The notes beneath the pieces are model-generated. The model did not search any database, had not been told where the DNA came from, and saw nothing but the letters and a program-made list of their open reading frames with translations. From positions 1 to 64,000 of the forward strand of contig JBGAKR010000008.1 of NCBI GenBank assembly GCA_044224315.1: a stretch of DNA of 64,000 nt, given 5' to 3'. The translations under genes and the position numbers were made by a program. Position 1 is the stretch's first letter. Each line of letters starts with the position of its first letter. The stretch comes from JAGXTF01 sp044224315. GTDB taxonomy: Bacteria; Bacteroidota; Bacteroidia; NS11-12g; UBA955. Below, piece after piece: positions 61,889 to 64,000 of the stretch.

Positions 61889-61896
61889 CAAATATA
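61889..61896 (-). promoter_or_regulatory. -7 box for the TonB-dependent receptor gene
   Basis: Minus-strand TATATTTG, exact TAnnTTTG, six bases (CAAGCC) before the ATG at 61882. Leaderless or nearly so. No separate Fur-like palindrome is evident. Confidence 0.5.
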
Positions 61897-61935
61897 CCAG
61901 GCTAGCTGGTAAGAAAAGTTCTGAATTAACTGGCT

Positions 61936-63483
61936 TTATTCTGCCCCATCAGTTTGGGCTCGGCTTATGGCTTTATTTCCAACATTATTACCAAGAATTA
62001 CACCTTTTTCGCAATCGCTGCGATAGTGCAGACAACCGTATAGGCGCGACATTGATGCTTCTTGTGCCATGGCAGAATAGGCAGCCGAACGCGATGGAAT
62101 GATATGTCCGAGAATAGCCGAAGCGGCCCCACTGAAAGAGGAGTGTCCGCTGATATAGCTGGGGAAATTGGGAATACCCGTCCAACTTTTAATATTCCCA
62201 TCGGCCTGGCTTGGGCGTGGATTGAAATAGTAGTATTTGGCATCCCAGCAACAAATAGCAGCATCGAACATGGCCATATTCAATAAGGCCAGGTTGCGGG
62301 CCCAGCGGGGTTCGCTAAAGCGTTCTTTTACAAAATCCTCGCAGGCAATGGAGTTCCAATGTCCGGGAGGGGTGTAGGTACCTGCTCCATCGGCCCAGAA
62401 ATGCACAATGCGCAATTTTTCTCGGTCGTATTTTTTGCTGTAAGAGAGCACCTCTTCGGTTTCTTTTTTAAATTCTTCAGAATTGGTTGACGGTGGTGGT
62501 ACAGGCCTGCCATTTACTACTTCCATTGAATCTACCATAAAGCCTTTCACTTTGCCAAAGAGTGGCAGCATGGGCGGACGTTTGGGTATTTCCAGGCTAA
62601 TCCAGGGTGTTTCTCCTTTGGCGCGGGTATCAGTTTCGAATTTGGCCCAATCAGCAGGGGTTCCAACTGCTTTTCCGGCGCGATCATTTTTTGCACGTGT
62701 TACAAATTTTTGGGCAACCAATTTGCCAAGTTTTTCACCTGCATCCCAATCGCTGCGAACGTTAGCTCCTGATGCAATTCTGCTGTTTTTCGATTCAGTT
62801 ACTAGTTGTTGGATATAGGCTTGTTCTCCGGGAAATAACAATTTCAGCATCTCGGCGGCTGCACCAGCCACTACTGCATCTTCGCATGGATAAGCATAGG
62901 CAGGTCCAACTTTAATCAATTCCTGCACGCTATTGTCAACCTGATGGGGGGTAAGGCGTTTGTGAATGCCTTTGTAATGATAAGCTGCAACCAATGCGTC
63001 ATATTGTGCTGCGCTAACATATGCATAGGCACGCGCAGCATACGGTGGGTTTGCAAATGGAAAAAGCGGATAAGCCAGCGGATTGGCGCTGTTTGGAATG
63101 GGATAGGTGCCATCCTCATTTTGATAAGGCGGTAAATTGTATTTAGCCACCAATTCGCGCATAATTTCGTTCCAGCGCAATACCGACCCTGCACTCCAAT
63201 ATTTGATTTTAGCTTTCTGGTCACCGGTTAAATTGGCTTGCCAGCTTTTAATTTCCAGCAGTTCTGATTTGTAGTCGGCCGAACTTGTGGCTAATGGAAC
63301 ATCGCAGGGAAATTCACCTGCGCTACTGAGTAAAATCGGTTTCCAATTGCCCGCGTTGGTATCGGCATTCAGGGGGTTAAGTTCCGGGTACGAAAAACTG
63401 CGGTCGTTTACATCCCTTTTGCAGGCTACAATGGTAATTGCGGCAACCGCTGTAGCACTCAAAATAAATTTTATCGCCCTCAT
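61936..63483 (-). CDS. vanadium-haloperoxidase-like PAP2-superfamily lipoprotein
   Basis: 515 residues. Lipobox in ATAVAAITIVACK. The C-terminal half has the order of vanadate/phosphate-binding motifs: KYYYFNPRPSQAD, PSYISGHSSFSGAASAILG (catalytic His in SGHSSFSGA) and LYGCLHYRSDCEKGV. These correspond to the K-x6-RP, PSGH and SR-x5-H-x3-D motifs of PAP2 phosphatases and haloperoxidases. A helical N-terminal half is shared with bacterial haloperoxidase-like proteins. Either halide oxidation or phosphatase activity is possible. The ATG overlaps the preceding gene's TGA (ATGA). Confidence 0.85.
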   Translation of the reverse strand: MRAIKFILSATAVAAITIVACKRDVNDRSFSYPELNPLNADTNAGNWKPILLSSAGEFPCDVPLATSSADYKSELLEIKSWQANLTGDQKAKIKYWSAGSVLRWNEIMRELVAKYNLPPYQNEDGTYPIPNSANPLAYPLFPFANPPYAARAYAYVSAAQYDALVAAYHYKGIHKRLTPHQVDNSVQELIKVGPAYAYPCEDAVVAGAAAEMLKLLFPGEQAYIQQLVTESKNSRIASGANVRSDWDAGEKLGKLVAQKFVTRAKNDRAGKAVGTPADWAKFETDTRAKGETPWISLEIPKRPPMLPLFGKVKGFMVDSMEVVNGRPVPPPSTNSEEFKKETEEVLSYSKKYDREKLRIVHFWADGAGTYTPPGHWNSIACEDFVKERFSEPRWARNLALLNMAMFDAAICCWDAKYYYFNPRPSQADGNIKSWTGIPNFPSYISGHSSFSGAASAILGHIIPSRSAAYSAMAQEASMSRLYGCLHYRSDCEKGVILGNNVGNKAISRAQTDGAE

Positions 63484-64000
63484 TTTTTATCTCCTTTCGC
63501 AGCAAATTCAGCTATATAAAAAAGTCCGGCAGCGTATCCAAAAGAACGGCCTGCATTGCGTCCGGCAAGTACATAGTTGGTGTTGGCAGCAATACCCAAA
63601 CCGTTTGCTTTCGGAATTGGAATTTTAACGTTTGCACCTACACGGGTCATATCCATATTATTACTGGCAAAAGGCATATCATTTTTGCGCATATCAAACC
63701 CACCCATGGTATTGAAATGATCGGCAAAGGCTTCTAATAGCAGCTGGTCTTTGCGATAACCCAGGCGAATTTGCATCATACTTTTATTGGGTAGATTTAC
63801 AATATTGGAATTAATAAGTTCGGTGGTATAGTACGATTCGCGGTCGAGTTTGATATTAGACAATGCCATATAACTGCCACTCAGAGTAGCAAACAGATTG
63901 CCACGGCTGGCATTGAGAATAATGCGACCGATGGCGTTTTTGCTGTGCAATCCTATTGAAAGCGGCAATAAATCGGGGGTATAATTGCTCATGGGAGCCG
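63480..64000 (-). CDS. outer-membrane barrel-like protein, 5' end outside window
   Basis: The frame is open to the window end (it continues ...AP upstream of the ATG at 63990-63992), so the true start is outside. 170 residues are visible, with alternating strands (NLFATLSGSYMALSNIKLD, MMQIRLGYRKDQLLLEAFADHF, DMTRVGANVKIPIPKANGLGIAANTNYVLAGRN). The strands look like a barrel of the type often encoded next to haloperoxidase-like lipoproteins. Its stop overlaps the haloperoxidase start, so the two are coupled. Confidence 0.65.
   Translation of the reverse strand, partial: APMSNYTPDLLPLSIGLHSKNAIGRIILNASRGNLFATLSGSYMALSNIKLDRESYYTTELINSNIVNLPNKSMMQIRLGYRKDQLLLEAFADHFNTMGGFDMRKNDMPFASNNMDMTRVGANVKIPIPKANGLGIAANTNYVLAGRNAGRSFGYAAGLFYIAEFAAKGDKK

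Overview
The window looks like chromosomal DNA of a member of the Bacteroidota, probably of the Chitinophagales/Sphingobacteriales type. Three observations point there. Several proteins end in type IX secretion (T9SS) sorting domains: CHU_C/gliding-motility type in the proteins at 1-4490 and 41612-45856, and type A in those at 25277, 51966 and 55000. At least eleven upstream regions carry the Bacteroidota -7 box TAnnTTTG in place of a sigma70 -10 box. Outer-membrane beta-barrels, SusC/TonB-type plugs and WG-repeat proteins are frequent. Taxonomy below phylum is inference.

Layout. 1-4490: two T9SS cargo genes, the first cut by the window edge. 4497-9515 (minus): an MFS exporter, then the proteostasis set tRNA-Leu(UAG)-tig-clpP-clpX. 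9664-17607 (minus): a compact four-gene unit, patatin lipase - SIR2-like/TIR protein - membrane-anchored nSTAND NTPase - secreted WG-repeat protein. This is the best candidate for an undescribed immune or signalling system. 17696-30795: housekeeping and envelope genes (TPR/CAP protein, ABC-F ATPase, DsbA-like oxidoreductase, outer-membrane barrel, SBBP-repeat T9SS cargo, M48 protease, DinB-like enzyme, WYL regulator). 30796-37236: small accessory genes (DUF1801, GNAT, VOC, lipoprotein, TIMP-like protein, DUF4256), a tightly coupled operon of small exported proteins whose last gene is interrupted by an in-frame TAA, and DUF1905.

37388-45856: DNA polymerase IV, a repeat island, a small sugar-modification cluster (acyltransferase, glycosyltransferase, sugar aminotransferase) and two large T9SS cargo paralogues. 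45849-56229: NUDIX, GxxExxY, dihydroorotase, membrane protein, DUF58, outer-membrane lipoprotein, thioredoxin, TIGR02757, beta-helix cargo, cystathionine gamma-synthase and another T9SS cargo. 56387-64000: an oxidative-stress/iron block with katG divergent from oxyR across an operator-like palindrome, a TonB-dependent receptor, and a vanadium-haloperoxidase-like lipoprotein coupled to a barrel-like protein that runs off the window.

Three intergenic islands (30796-31182, 38603-39042, 54728-54999) hold short tandem words and share motifs with each other. They do not code and match no element type I recognise. Several promoters sit only 4-8 bases upstream of the start codon, which suggests leaderless mRNAs.
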